Assembly: GCF_014647835.1 (NCBI RefSeq)
Contig: NZ_BMPY01000004.1
Coordinates: 62,001 to 126,000, forward strand
DNA length: 64,000 nucleotides
Source of the DNA: Microbispora rosea subsp. aerata
Lineage (GTDB): Bacteria; Actinomycetota; Actinomycetes; Streptosporangiales; Streptosporangiaceae
Direction: 5' to 3'
Part shown: positions 47,069 through 61,832 of the stretch, in pieces
Layout: the number at the start of each line of letters is the position of its first letter
Position numbering within the stretch: the stretch's first letter is position 1
Translations under genes and position numbers: made by a program
Notes under the pieces: generated by a model
What the model saw: the letters and a program-made list of their open reading frames with translations, nothing else
The model's database searches: none
Told to the model about the DNA's origin: nothing

Positions 47069-48243
47069 GGCACCTCGCCCACCGCGCTCAGATACTTCCG
47101 CACCTGACGCGGGGAGACGAACGTGCCGGGCTCCCCCTCCGACCGGACCGGCTCGGCGACCGTGACCCGGGAGATCCTGTCGTTGTCGGGATCGACGCGT
47201 ACGGCGGTGTCGAAGAAGACCAGCGCGTCCTGCCGGAGCCGGTACAGCTCGGAGACGACCACGGGTGAGTGCGTGGTGAGAATCACCTGCCGCAGCGGCC
47301 GGTTGACGCACTCCGGATCGTTGAGATCGGTGACCCTGCCCTGGATCCTGCGGAGCAGTTCCGCGAGGCGGCTGGGGTGCAGCCCGTTCTCGATCTCCTC
47401 GATGAGCAGCACTCCGGCGTGATCCGGATCATGCAGCGCGGCCAGCAGCGCGATCACCCTGAGCGTCCCGTCGGACAGCAGCGTGCTGGGTATCGCCCCC
47501 TGACCGTCCACGACGACGTCGAACGTCCACTCCTGACGCCGGTCGTCCAGGATCGGCTCAATGCCGGTGATGTCCGGGATCAGCGCCACGAGGTCCACGA
47601 GAAGTTCCTCGATCGCCCCCCGCGACTTGAGCCGACCGAGAACACTGGCGAGGTTACTCCCGTCCGCCCGCAATGGTCCGTGATCCGCCGCCGACGACCA
47701 GGAGCGCAGGCGATCAGGGTCGGGCTGGTGCAGACGCCAACCACCGAGCTCCTTGTTCATCAACTTCACGTAGCGCGGGACATCGGCCTTCTCCCCCGCG
47801 AGGGCCTGCAACGCCTGGTCCCTCGCCTGCCTCCCCTCGGCCAGCTGGTCGTTCACCCGGCCCGGCACTCCGAAGGGAGCGTCTGCGGGGACCGCAAGGA
47901 TCCCGCGCGCTTCCGGCACACCCTCGGCGTCGAATTCGGCGCCGCTTTCGAATACTTCCGGATAGAGACCGCGTCCGAACTGTCCCAGAACGTGAGCTCG
48001 AATATCGAACTGGACGACTGGTTGCCCCTTGCCGACCCGGTGGAACAACTCATGCGGCCGTCCACGCCGGGAGGTCAGGAGCGGATCCTTGAATTCCCAG
48101 CCGGCCAGGCTCAGGTACTCGAGCGCGTCGAAGAGGTTGGACTTGCCGCTGGAGTTGGGGCCGACGAGGGCGAGGAACGGCGGCACGTCGAGCCGGAAGT
48201 CCAGGAAGGACTTGAAGCCGTCGATCTCGATGCGGGTGATCAT
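47065..48243 (-). CDS. AAA-21/SMC-like ATPase of an ATPase–Toprim pair
   Basis: A 392-residue ABC-type ATPase. Walker A GPNSSGKS is at 28–35, the signature LLSDG at 255–259, Walker B GVLLIEEIENGLHP at 277–290 and the switch His in TTHSP at 325. The start MITRIEIDGFKSF is the RecF/SMC-like N-terminus. Such AAA_15/21 ATPases pair with Toprim or other effectors in OLD, Gabija and PARIS-type systems. The ATG is 25 bases after gatA. The partner's ATG overlaps its stop. No DUF4435 partner is present. Confidence 0.82.
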   Translation of the reverse strand: MITRIEIDGFKSFLDFRLDVPPFLALVGPNSSGKSNLFDALEYLSLAGWEFKDPLLTSRRGRPHELFHRVGKGQPVVQFDIRAHVLGQFGRGLYPEVFESGAEFDAEGVPEARGILAVPADAPFGVPGRVNDQLAEGRQARDQALQALAGEKADVPRYVKLMNKELGGWRLHQPDPDRLRSWSSAADHGPLRADGSNLASVLGRLKSRGAIEELLVDLVALIPDITGIEPILDDRRQEWTFDVVVDGQGAIPSTLLSDGTLRVIALLAALHDPDHAGVLLIEEIENGLHPSRLAELLRRIQGRVTDLNDPECVNRPLRQVILTTHSPVVVSELYRLRQDALVFFDTAVRVDPDNDRISRVTVAEPVRSEGEPGTFVSPRQVRKYLSAVGEVP

Positions 48244-48268
48244 GCCGCCGTTCCCCTCCTCTCGGCGG

Positions 48269-49759
<1,491 letters not shown>

Positions 49760-49832
49760 GCCGCCTCCTCGCCTTCGGCTCGGAGCGGCATTCGCCCGAG
49801 GCTGTGTTCTCTGATTCGCTCGCTGCGCTCGC

Positions 49833-50132
49833 TCATTCTTCCTCCCCGAGGATCCGCGGCACGCGGAAGCGGTCGTCCTCCACCGCGGGCGCGCCGGACA
49901 GGGCGCCCTCCGGCGTGAGACCGGGCCGTACGTCGTCGGGCCGGAACACGTTGGTCAGCGGAAGCGCGTGCGAGGACGGCGGGATGTCGTCGGCCGCCAC
50001 CTCCGAGACGCGGGCGACGGCGCCGACGATCTGGTCGAGCTGGGCGGCGAAGTGGTCGAGCTCGTCGTCGGCCAGTGCCAGCCGGGACAGCCGGGCGAGG
50101 TGAGCGACCTCATCGCGGGTTATGGCGGACAT
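49833..50132 (-). CDS. gatC: Asp-tRNA(Asn)/Glu-tRNA(Gln) amidotransferase subunit C
   Basis: A 99-residue small stabilising subunit of Gat[26 protein letters not shown] and the [11 protein letters not shown] segment are family hallmarks. The ATG at 50132 gives the normal length, and upstream codons are Arg-rich and unlikely to be used. It is the first gene of the gat operon, and its promoter must lie in 50133–50397. Confidence 0.95.
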   Translation of the reverse strand: MSAITRDEVAHLARLSRLALADDELDHFAAQLDQIVGAVARVSEVAADDIPPSSHALPLTNVFRPDDVRPGLTPEGALSGAPAVEDDRFRVPRILGEEE

Positions 50133-50397
50133 GAGTCGTCGAACCCGTTTCATGATGGAGATTGGACTTACCCATCCTAGGGCTCGTCGCCGAGCGCGGC
50201 CGACCCGACGACGCCGCGTCACATGGTCTTAATGCGACGCCCGCGTCATGGCGGTCCAATGTGACGCGGCGCGGCGGCCGCGTCCGGTACGACGCGAGAC
50301 GAGCACCGGCTCGGCACGGCGCGAGGCGAGGGCAGGCCCGGTGCGGCGGCGCCCGCCCGTGTGGCGGCGGCGAACCGGTGCGCTAGGCAGTGCCGGG

Positions 50398-52542
50398 TCA
50401 GTGCGGCGCGAGGCGGGCGCCGCCGCTTTCGCGGTCGCGGAAGGCGGCGCTGAGCCGGCCGCGCAGCCAGGTGGTCGCCTCGCTCGCGGGCATGGGCTTG
50501 GCCAGCCACCACCCCTGACCCGCGTGACAGCCCATATCCCGCAGCAGCGTCGCGACCTCCGGCGACTCGACCCCCTCGGCGACCGACCTCAGCCCGAGGG
50601 ACCGTACGAGGTCGATGATCGAGCGGACGATGCGCTCGTCGTCCCGCGACTCCCCGAGCCGCCGTACGAACGACGCGTCGATCTTGACCTCGGAGACCGG
50701 CAGCCGCTGGAGCCGGACCAGGGAGGAGTAGCCGGTGCCGAAGTCGTCCAGGGCGAGCTGGATGCCGAGGCCGGCCAGGGTGCGGATCGTGTCGGCGGTG
50801 TAGGCCTGGTCGGTCATGAGGATGCGCTCGGTGACCTCGAGCCGGATCGCCTCGGGCGGCAGGTCGAGCTTCTCCAGCCCCGACTCCAGTTGCTCGGGCA
50901 GGCTCGAATCCAGCAGGTCGCGGGCCGACACGTTGACCGAGATCGGCACGTCGAGGCCCGCGTGCCACCACCGGGCCGCCTGCCGCAGCGCGTGGCCGAT
51001 GACGTACTGGGTGAGCTCGCGCATCAGGTACGACTGCTCGGCCAGCGGGACGAAATCGGCGGGCGAGATCGGGCCGCGCACCGGATGCCACCAGCGCAGC
51101 AGCGCCTCGACGCTCTCGACCCTGCCGTCCTCCAGGCTCACCTTGGGCTGATAGTGGAGCTCCAGCTCGTCGGCGTCGATCGCCCGGCGCAGGTCGCCGA
51201 GCAGGCTCAGCCGTTCCGGCGAGTTGCGGTCCTTGCCCGGCAGGTAGAACTCGACGCCGGTGCGGCCCTCCTTGGCCAGGTACATCGCCACGTCGGAACG
51301 CTGCATGAGCAACTCGAAGTCCGGCGCGTGGTCGGGATAGAGCGCGATGCCGATGGAGGCGTCGAGGTCGAAGGTCATGCCTTCGAGGCGTACCGGCTCC
51401 GTGAGCGCGACCCGCAGCCGCGAGGCGACCTCCTTGGCCGCCTGGGCGTCCCTGATCGACGGCAGCAGCACCGCGAACTCGTCCCCGCCCAGGCGGGCCA
51501 CCACGTCGCCCGGCCGCACGCTGTGGGTCAGCCGGTGGGCCACGATCTGCAGCAGCCGGTCGCCGACCGGGTGGCCGAGCGTGTCGTTGACCTCCTTGAA
51601 CCGGTCGAGGTCGAGCAGCAGCAGCCCCACCCGCTCGTGCTCGCGCGCCTCGGCCAGGGCTTCCTCGGTGCGCAGGATGAGCATCTTGCGGTTCGGCAGG
51701 CCGGTGAGCCCGTCATGGGTCGCCTGGTGGTCGCGGCGCAGCGAGAGCGTCGCGGTGAAATACACCGCGGTCAGCGGCGCGACGAACAGGGGCACCAGCG
51801 CCGTGGAGTGCGCCATCACGACCACGACCAGCGGCGCGAGCCCGAGCAGCGCCCCGTAGACGAGGGCCTGCGGGCCGATCGACGCCTTCATCACCCGGAT
51901 CAGCGGCCGGCGCTCGTGCAGCGCCACCGCCTGGCAGACCAGGAACGCGCGGACCGCGAAGTACGCCGCCGCGGCCAGCATGATGGCGGGGATGTCCCGG
52001 CCGTCGGGCATCCAGGGCGCGCGGGGCGCCGGATGCGCGCCGAACGCGGCGAAGGCCCCCGCCGCGGCCGTGCAGGCCAGGGTCACCTGGGCGAGGTTGA
52101 ACAGCACCCGATGCCAGGCCCTGCGACGCACCAGCCCGCTGACCACCACGGCGACCGCCTGCATCAGCGCCGCCGTCGGCAGGCCCTGGTACATCAGCAC
52201 CGCGAAGGTGAACATCGTGGAGGCCGGCGTCCCCCCGACCAGCGTCGAGGAGCTGAACATGACCGGGCGCAGCTCGCCCAGCACCACCAGGACGGTCAGT
52301 ATCCAAAACAGCGGCGTACGGGCCACCTCGCCCAGCTCGCCGAAGCCGAGCCGCACCTGTGCGATCACCAGCGCGGTGACGCCGAGGGCGGTGACCACCG
52401 TCAGGTAGGCCCACAGCGGCGAGCCAGGGCGCGGTCCGGTGTCCCGGGTGTCGACGGGCGTGGACATTTCGCCCAGGTCAACGGCGGGCAGGAGGACGCG
52501 TGGCACCCCGGCAAGCGGCATGAGACCGCGTGAAAGCGTCAT
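50398..52542 (-). CDS. membrane GGDEF–EAL protein (RmdB-like)
   Basis: A 714-residue protein. Residues about 30–260 contain seven or so membrane segments. A GGDEF domain follows with an intact RLGGDEFA (352–356) and an EAL domain (EALLRW, 479–481). Both catalytic motifs are present, so turnover in either direction is possible. From memory the gene next to gat/ligA in Streptomyces is the phosphodiesterase RmdB, and the layout here fits. I take the ATG at 52542 after a GGGGGG stretch, but an ATG about 25 codons later is possible. Confidence 0.88.
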   Translation of the reverse strand: MTLSRGLMPLAGVPRVLLPAVDLGEMSTPVDTRDTGPRPGSPLWAYLTVVTALGVTALVIAQVRLGFGELGEVARTPLFWILTVLVVLGELRPVMFSSSTLVGGTPASTMFTFAVLMYQGLPTAALMQAVAVVVSGLVRRRAWHRVLFNLAQVTLACTAAAGAFAAFGAHPAPRAPWMPDGRDIPAIMLAAAAYFAVRAFLVCQAVALHERRPLIRVMKASIGPQALVYGALLGLAPLVVVVMAHSTALVPLFVAPLTAVYFTATLSLRRDHQATHDGLTGLPNRKMLILRTEEALAEAREHERVGLLLLDLDRFKEVNDTLGHPVGDRLLQIVAHRLTHSVRPGDVVARLGGDEFAVLLPSIRDAQAAKEVASRLRVALTEPVRLEGMTFDLDASIGIALYPDHAPDFELLMQRSDVAMYLAKEGRTGVEFYLPGKDRNSPERLSLLGDLRRAIDADELELHYQPKVSLEDGRVESVEALLRWWHPVRGPISPADFVPLAEQSYLMRELTQYVIGHALRQAARWWHAGLDVPISVNVSARDLLDSSLPEQLESGLEKLDLPPEAIRLEVTERILMTDQAYTADTIRTLAGLGIQLALDDFGTGYSSLVRLQRLPVSEVKIDASFVRRLGESRDDERIVRSIIDLVRSLGLRSVAEGVESPEVATLLRDMGCHAGQGWWLAKPMPASEATTWLRGRLSAAFRDRESGGARLAPH

Positions 52543-52631
52543 CGGTAAGAAACCCCCCAAGAGGTCACTATGGGAGGGTACGACCTCTGGGCCACTTCGC
52601 GAAACCGATTGGGCACACTCCGTCACCATGA

Positions 52632-54188
<1,557 letters not shown>

Positions 54189-54205
54189 TCCCCACCACAT
54201 AGTCC

Positions 54206-54246
54206 AAGGCGTGCCGTACGGCCTCCCCACCCGTACGGCACGCCTT
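54206..54246 (+). terminator. terminator after the cellulase
   Basis: AAGGCGTGCCGTACGG-loop-CCGTACGGCACGCCTT forms a perfect 16-base-pair stem 17 bases past the stop. Confidence 0.8.
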
Positions 54247-54337
54247 CGGCGCGTTTGGAGGACGAAGCCGCATAAAGGCCGCTGGCCCGCGCCGTCGAAG
54301 GCGCAGACGATCGGCCTCCCGGATCCGCTGGTCTTAA

Positions 54338-55315
54338 CTGGTCGGCAGTGACCTGTCGGTAATGGAGGCGCTACAGGCCTACGGCCGGCCGTTCTTCGGC
54401 CGGGCGGCCAAGATGACCCTTCAGCCGCTTCACCCCGCGGATGTGGCCGTCATGACCGGACTGGGCGCCGCCGACGCCATCGACGCCTTTCTGATCACGG
54501 GCGGGTTCCCCGAGGTGGTCCAGGCCCGGCAGCCGGGCATGAACCGCGTCGACTACCTGCGGGAGTCGTTGGCCAATCCGCTCTCCCCGCTGCTGATGGC
54601 CGGCGAACTGTCGTTGCCCGGGGAGTTTCCCGAGACCTCCACCTCGCGTGCGGTCTTGTCGGCGGTCGGGAGCGGGGAGCGCACGTTCTCCGCCATCGCC
54701 ACCGAGGCGGGTGGCGCGACTCCCCTGGCCTCCGGCACGCTCTCTCCGCTGCTGTCCACCCTTGTCGGCAAACGCGTGCTGGCCGTCGACAGCCCGCTGT
54801 CGACGAAGCCCGACACGAAGAACAAGCGCTACCGCATCGCGGATCCCTATCTGTGGTTCTGGCTCGCTTTCCTGGACCGTGGCATTCCGCTGGTCGAGCG
54901 CGGCCGGGGAGAACGCGTCCTGGCCGCCGTCGAACGCTCCTGGACCTCCTGGCGCGGCCGCGCCGTCGAACCCGTCGTCCGCGAGGCGCTGCTGCGCCTG
55001 CTGCCCGACGACCGGTGGCCCGAGACCGAGGCCGTCGGCGGGTGGTGGAACCGCCGGAACAACCCCGAGATCGACCTCGTCGGAGCGGACCGTGAGCCGA
55101 TCGCGCGACGCGTCCACTTCCTGGGCTCGATCAAATGGCTGGAGAACGCGCCGTTCGGACGGCACGAGTACGAGAGCCTGGTGCGCGACATGCTCGCCGT
55201 GCCCGGCGCCGACACCGAGACTCCACTCGTGGCCGTTTCCCGTGCCGGTGTCGACGGCAGCCTGCCGCTCGCCGCGCACTGGGGCCCCGAGGAGTTGCTC
55301 GCCGCCTGGCGATGA
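54338..55315 (+). pseudogene. 5'-truncated AAA ATPase (ATPase/DUF234 type) remnant
   Basis: The frame begins directly after a stop codon (TAA at 54335–54337) with LVGSDLSVMEALQAYGRPFFG, which matches the middle of archaeal-type/ATPase-2 (AAA_14) proteins just after their Walker B/sensor region. The C-terminal DUF234 part (YRIADPYLWFWLAFL, and NPEIDLVG nuclease-like motif) is complete. The P-loop half is missing and no start codon with a ribosome site precedes it. It is an eroded gene. The C-terminal piece could still be translated from the ATG at 54362. Confidence 0.65.
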
Positions 55316-55672
55316 GGGCCGCCGGCCGTGAACCGCGCACCGGCAGCCCGAGTTCGTCTCACAGCTTTCGCGAACCACCGGCTGTGGACGACCGGCACGC
55401 GTTCACCGGGAGGGTGGGTGCAGGAGGGCGTCGCGGGACTGGATCTGAGGACACGTCTCGAGCCGCCCCTGATCCTGCCAGGACCGCCTCCGGCCCGCCC
55501 CGGCCGCCGGTACCGCCTCAGGCCCGCTTGAGTCCGGCGGGGTGCCGCCTCGGAGCGCCGACGGCCGGTGCCGCCCCAGGTTGCCAGGCCCCGGGCCGCC
55601 GCGTGAGGTGGCTGCCTCGGGGAACCGACCTGGTCGCGGCGGGGCCGGCTTTGCGGCTTTTGGTGGGGTGGC
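55316..55672. other. gene-free stretch before ligA
   Basis: About 360 bases, GC-rich, with no credible gene and no clear terminator for either neighbour. Several Pro/Arg-rich frames here are composition artefacts. Confidence 0.4.
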
Positions 55673-57994
<2,322 letters not shown>

Positions 57995-58197
57995 TCAGAC
58001 AACAGGGCAACCGTATCTCCGGTGACCGACAGTTCGCGATGGACGGGGGCGGGAGCCGCACCGAGGACGAGGGCGACTCCCGCCGGACCGCTCGGCGAAA
58101 GGGCCGCCCCAGACCACGCGGCCCCTCGCTGCGAGAGCGATCGAAAATTACGGTAGACCGCTTGCAGCCCACTTTCATTCCCTTTTGTCCGGCTGTA

Positions 58198-58237
58198 CTC
58201 GGGCCGGTCACCGTGGATGGAGAGGGACCGGCCCGAG
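58198..58237 (-). terminator. hairpin after the small secreted-protein gene
   Basis: CTCGGGCCGGTC and GACCGGCCCGAG form a perfect 12-base-pair stem with a 16-base loop, directly after the stop of the 58240–58707 gene. It can act as terminator. Confidence 0.65.
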
Positions 58238-58239
58238 GG

Positions 58240-58707
58240 TCAACCTCCCTGGGTCCAGACCCGCTCCCAGCGGGAGCACCTGCCGGTGATCCGGGTCGCG
58301 CTGCCCCGGCAGACCCTGGCCTTGGCGAGCAGCATGTATCCGGCCTTCACCGTGAAGGTTCGCGGGGTGGACTGGGAGCAGTTGCGGAACGTCGCGGTGC
58401 GGTGTTTCCCCCGGTCGGTCAGCCACGTGACCTTCACCCACGAGCAGGTCCCGGCTCCGCCCGCGTCGTAGAGGTCGCCGACGATGCGCAGGCCCGACGC
58501 GCCCGACCGGACGTACCCGCTCGCCCATCCCTTGTTGTCGGAGGACGCCGTCGGCCCCCATCTCCAGGTCTGCGCCGCCGGCGAAGACGCCGACAGAGGC
58601 GCCGACGAGGCCGAGGCCGCCGCGGGAACCGCGACGAGACCCATGGCCAGAGCGGCCGACAGCCCGGCGGCGGCGAGAGGGAGCGGAAGGCGTGCGGCGC
58701 TTCGCAT
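58240..58707 (-). CDS. small secreted protein of unknown function
   Basis: A 155-residue exported protein. The signal peptide (MRSAARLPLPLAAAGLSAAL) ends near ASA at about residue 34. The mature part is a Cys-containing, probably beta-rich domain (TWRWGPTASSDNKGWASGY, then four cysteines). CAGGAGAAAG lies before the ATG. I recognise no family. It resembles other small actinobacterial secreted proteins only in general layout. Confidence 0.7.
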   Translation of the reverse strand: MRSAARLPLPLAAAGLSAALAMGLVAVPAAASASSAPLSASSPAAQTWRWGPTASSDNKGWASGYVRSGASGLRIVGDLYDAGGAGTCSWVKVTWLTDRGKHRTATFRNCSQSTPRTFTVKAGYMLLAKARVCRGSATRITGRCSRWERVWTQGG

Positions 58708-58968
58708 GGTCTTTCTCCTGAACGTCTGTGCTTCCGGCACGTCAAGAGATAGATCACCAGGCTTGTGAATCACTTGGGGATGAGCTGGGCCCGGCCCGCC
58801 CCGGAAGGCGGCACGCCGATCTCCGGGTCGATCGTCGCCCCTCACACCGGCAAACAGCCGGCCGGTCGAGCCGCGCGCACGCGGGGCGCAGCGCCGCCCG
58901 GCGCCGTGAATGTCACTCCGCCTGCGCTATCGTCTGCCCGCGCCCGCGGCGGGCGGCACCACGCGTCG

Positions 58969-59979
58969 TCACTCGCCGGGGTCCTCCCGGAGCACCCGGG
59001 CCGCCTCCCGGCACCGCGCCAGCGCCGCCTTGGCGTACGCGGGCGAGGCCCCGGCCAGCCCGCAGGCGGGGGTGAGCACGACCTGCTCGGCGAGCCGGGC
59101 GGGCGGGAAGCCGAGCCGCCGCCACAGCTCGACCGCCGGCTTGGCCACCACGCCCACGTCGGCGAGCCGGGAGTCGGTGCCCGGCACGACGCCGAGGAAC
59201 ATCGCGAGGCCCTTCTCGATCGCCTCGCCGATGTCGTCTTCGTCCCGGCGGCGCAGCAGCGCCGCGTCCACCGACACGCCCCGCGCCCCCGCCGTACGGA
59301 TCACCTCGTACGGCACGCCCGGCGCGCAGCAGTGGACGATGGGGAAGGCGGGGTCGAGCGCGGAGAGCACAGTCTTCAGCCGCTCGGCCGCGATCGGGGG
59401 CTCGACGGCGGGCAGCCGCCCGAAGCCGGACGCGGTCGGCACCGTGCCCGCGAGCACCCCGGGCAGCCCCGGTTCGTCGATCTGGACGACGATCCGTGCC
59501 CCCGGGACGCGCCGCCGCACCTCCGCCACGTGCTGTGCCAGCCCCTCGGCCAGCGACTCGGTCAGGTCGCGTACGGCTCCCGCGTCGGCGAGCATCTTGT
59601 CGCCGTGCCTGAGCTCGATCGCCCCCGCCAGCGTCCACGGCCCGCACGCCTGGATCTTGAACGGCCCCTCGTAGCCCTGGGAGATCTCCTCCAGCCCGTC
59701 GAGGTCGCGAGCGAGATGGTCTTTGCCGCGCTTGAAATCCCGCCCCGGCCTGTCGGTGATCCGCCAGCCGGACGGCTGCACCTCGACGGGCAGCTCGACC
59801 AGCAGCGACGCCGTACGGCCGATCATGTCGGCGCCGACGCCACGGGCGGGCAGCTCGGGCAGGTAGGGCATGGGCAGTTCACCGAAGGCCGTCCTGACCG
59901 CCTCCAGATGGTCCTCGCCCGGGTAGGACCCCACGCCGGTGGCCGTGGCCTCGCTCCACGGATAGTCGCTCACGGTCAT
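58969..59979 (-). CDS. MetE-like (cobalamin-independent methionine synthase/UROD fold) protein
   Basis: A 336-residue single TIM-barrel protein of the MetE C-terminal type. ATGVGSYPG at the N-terminus, QIDEPGLPGVL, and the zinc ligands in IVHCCAPG and TPACGLAG match. Short MetE-like proteins next to mnmA are common in actinobacteria. The substrate (homocysteine or another thiol) is unclear. I use the ATG. A TAAGCT box 7 bases before the GTG at 59973 points to a leaderless start two codons later instead. Confidence 0.85.
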   Translation of the reverse strand: MTVSDYPWSEATATGVGSYPGEDHLEAVRTAFGELPMPYLPELPARGVGADMIGRTASLLVELPVEVQPSGWRITDRPGRDFKRGKDHLARDLDGLEEISQGYEGPFKIQACGPWTLAGAIELRHGDKMLADAGAVRDLTESLAEGLAQHVAEVRRRVPGARIVVQIDEPGLPGVLAGTVPTASGFGRLPAVEPPIAAERLKTVLSALDPAFPIVHCCAPGVPYEVIRTAGARGVSVDAALLRRRDEDDIGEAIEKGLAMFLGVVPGTDSRLADVGVVAKPAVELWRRLGFPPARLAEQVVLTPACGLAGASPAYAKAALARCREAARVLREDPGE

Positions 59980-59992
59980 TAGCTTAAGGATT

Positions 59993-60625
59993 ATGAAACT
60001 CACCAAACTCGGTCACGCGTGCTGGCGGCTGGAGAAGGACGGGCGGACCCTCGTCATCGACCCCGGCGCGTTCAGCGGCGAGGGGCTCCTCGACGGCGCG
60101 GACGCCGTGCTGATCACCCACGAGCACTTCGACCACGTGGACGTGAATCTGTTCAAGGACGCGAGCCCGGACCTGGAGGTGTACACCTGCCAGGCCGTCG
60201 CCGGCCAGCTCGGCCAGACTCCGGCGAAGGTCCGGGTCGTCGCCCACGGGGACGCGTTCGACACGGCCGGGTTCCATGTGCGCGCGGTCGGCGAGTGGCA
60301 CGCGCACAACCTGCCCGACGTCCTGCCGGTGCAGAACGTCGGGTTCTTCGTGGACGACGAGGTGTTCTACCCCGGTGACGCGCTCACGCCGCCCGGGCGC
60401 GAGGTGCCCACGCTGCTCGTGCCGACCAACGCGCCGTGGATGAGGGCGGCCGACTCGATCCTCTACCTCCGCTACGTCCGTCCCGCGCGGGCCTTCTCGA
60501 CCCACGACGGGCTCGTGAACGACATCGGGGCGACGCTGATCGACAACTGGCTCGGCATGGAGGCCGGGAAGCAGAACGCCGACTTCCGCCGCATCCCGGT
60601 CGGGGAGTCCGTCGAGATCTCCTGA
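59993..60625 (+). CDS. metallo-beta-lactamase-fold hydrolase
   Basis: A 210-residue MBL-fold protein with the binuclear metal motif THEHFDHVD (H43, H45, D47, H48), a later GEWHAHN His, a PGDAL Asp and a C-terminal HDG His. It belongs to the UlaG/L-ascorbate lactonase-like branch without a proven substrate. AAGGA lies just before the ATG. It is divergent from the MetE-like gene with a 13-base gap and converges on mnmA. Confidence 0.88.
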   Translation: MKLTKLGHACWRLEKDGRTLVIDPGAFSGEGLLDGADAVLITHEHFDHVDVNLFKDASPDLEVYTCQAVAGQLGQTPAKVRVVAHGDAFDTAGFHVRAVGEWHAHNLPDVLPVQNVGFFVDDEVFYPGDALTPPGREVPTLLVPTNAPWMRAADSILYLRYVRPARAFSTHDGLVNDIGATLIDNWLGMEAGKQNADFRRIPVGESVEIS

Positions 60626-60627
60626 GC

Positions 60628-61716
60628 TCAGGCGGCCGAGGCGATCGTGGCGGAGCCGATGACCGTGTCGCCGTCGTACAGGACGGCGCCCTGGCCCGCC
60701 GCGACGCCGGTCGCCGGGCGGTCGAGCCGGATGTGCAGCTCGCCGCCGGACACCTGGGCGCGGCAGCCGTACACCTCGCCGTGCGCCCGCAGCTGGACCG
60801 TGCAGGTGATCGGCTCGTACGGCTCCGCGGGCAGCGGCCCGTTCCACACCGGCCGCTCCCCCACGATGGAGGTCACCTCCAGGGAGGAGCGCGGCCCGAC
60901 CGTGACCGTGTTGGACACCGGCTCGATCGACAGCACGTAGCGCGGCTTGCCGTCGGCGGCCGGCCGGTCGATGTGCAGGCCCCTGCGCTGCCCGACGGTG
61001 AAGCCGTACGCCCCGTGATGGCTGCCGACCACCTGGCCGGTGAGCGCGTCGACGATCGGCCCCTCGGCCGCGCCGAGCCGCTCGGCGAGGAACGCCCGGG
61101 TGTCGCCGTCGGCGATGAAGCAGATGTCGTGGCTGTCGGGCTTGTCGGCGACGGTCAGCCCGCGGCGCGCCGCCTCCTCGCGCACCTGCGCCTTGGTCGA
61201 GTCGCCGAGCGGGAAGATCGCGTGGGCGAGCTGCTCCCGGGTGAGCACGCCCAGCACGTACGACTGGTCCTTGGCCTCGTCGACGCTGCGGCGCAGCACG
61301 CCGTCCTCCAGCCGGGCGTGGTGGCCGGTGGCGACGGCGTCGAAGCCGAGCGCGAGCGCCCGGTCGAGCACCGCGGCGAACTTGATCTTCTCGTTGCAGC
61401 GCAGGCAGGGATTGGGCGTGCGCCCGGCGGCGTACTCGCTGACGAAGTCTTCGACCACGTCGCGGTGGAACCGTTCGGCCATGTCCCACACATAGAAGGG
61501 GATGCCGATGACGTCGGCGGCCCTGCGGGCGTCGCGCGCGTCCTCCAGCGTGCAGCACCCGCGGGCGCCGGTGCGGTAGGACTGCGGATTGGACGACAGC
61601 GCCAGATGGACGCCGGTCACGTCGTGTCCCGCCTCGGCGATCCGGGCGGCGGCCACCGCGGAGTCGACCCCGCCGGACATGGCGGCGAGGACGCGGAGCT
61701 TTCGTGTGGGAGCCAT
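60628..61716 (-). CDS. mnmA: tRNA 2-thiouridylase MnmA
   Basis: A 362-residue enzyme that thiolates U34 of tRNA-Lys, -Glu and -Gln. The PP-loop is [12 protein letters not shown] (about residues 12–23). The catalytic Cys pair lies in [12 protein letters not shown] and SHDICFI. The cysteine desulfurase that feeds it with sulfur is about 1.3 kb away on the same strand. A TAACCT box about 9 bases before the ATG suggests a leaderless mRNA. The stop is 2 bases from the convergent MBL gene. Confidence 0.95.
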   Translation of the reverse strand: MAPTRKLRVLAAMSGGVDSAVAAARIAEAGHDVTGVHLALSSNPQSYRTGARGCCTLEDARDARRAADVIGIPFYVWDMAERFHRDVVEDFVSEYAAGRTPNPCLRCNEKIKFAAVLDRALALGFDAVATGHHARLEDGVLRRSVDEAKDQSYVLGVLTREQLAHAIFPLGDSTKAQVREEAARRGLTVADKPDSHDICFIADGDTRAFLAERLGAAEGPIVDALTGQVVGSHHGAYGFTVGQRRGLHIDRPAADGKPRYVLSIEPVSNTVTVGPRSSLEVTSIVGERPVWNGPLPAEPYEPITCTVQLRAHGEVYGCRAQVSGGELHIRLDRPATGVAAGQGAVLYDGDTVIGSATIASAA

Positions 61717-61832
61717 AGCACTTCGAGGTTACCCCCGCGCGGTGTCTCGCGATCCGCCGGCGGCGACGCGCCCGCTCCCAGGGCCGTACCCGCGTTGGCA
61801 CCCGAGCCCCCGGGCTGGGAGGATGCGTGGTC

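Noticed and set aside
46478-48243. Naming the ATPase–Toprim pair as a PARIS system
   Set aside because: The small protein shows DUF4276-like and not DUF4435-like motifs, and the ATPase is shorter than AriA. A general ATPase–Toprim label is safer.
50248-52533. 761-codon plus-strand ORF
   Set aside because: It is a His/Arg/Gln-rich antisense shadow of the second GGDEF–EAL gene.
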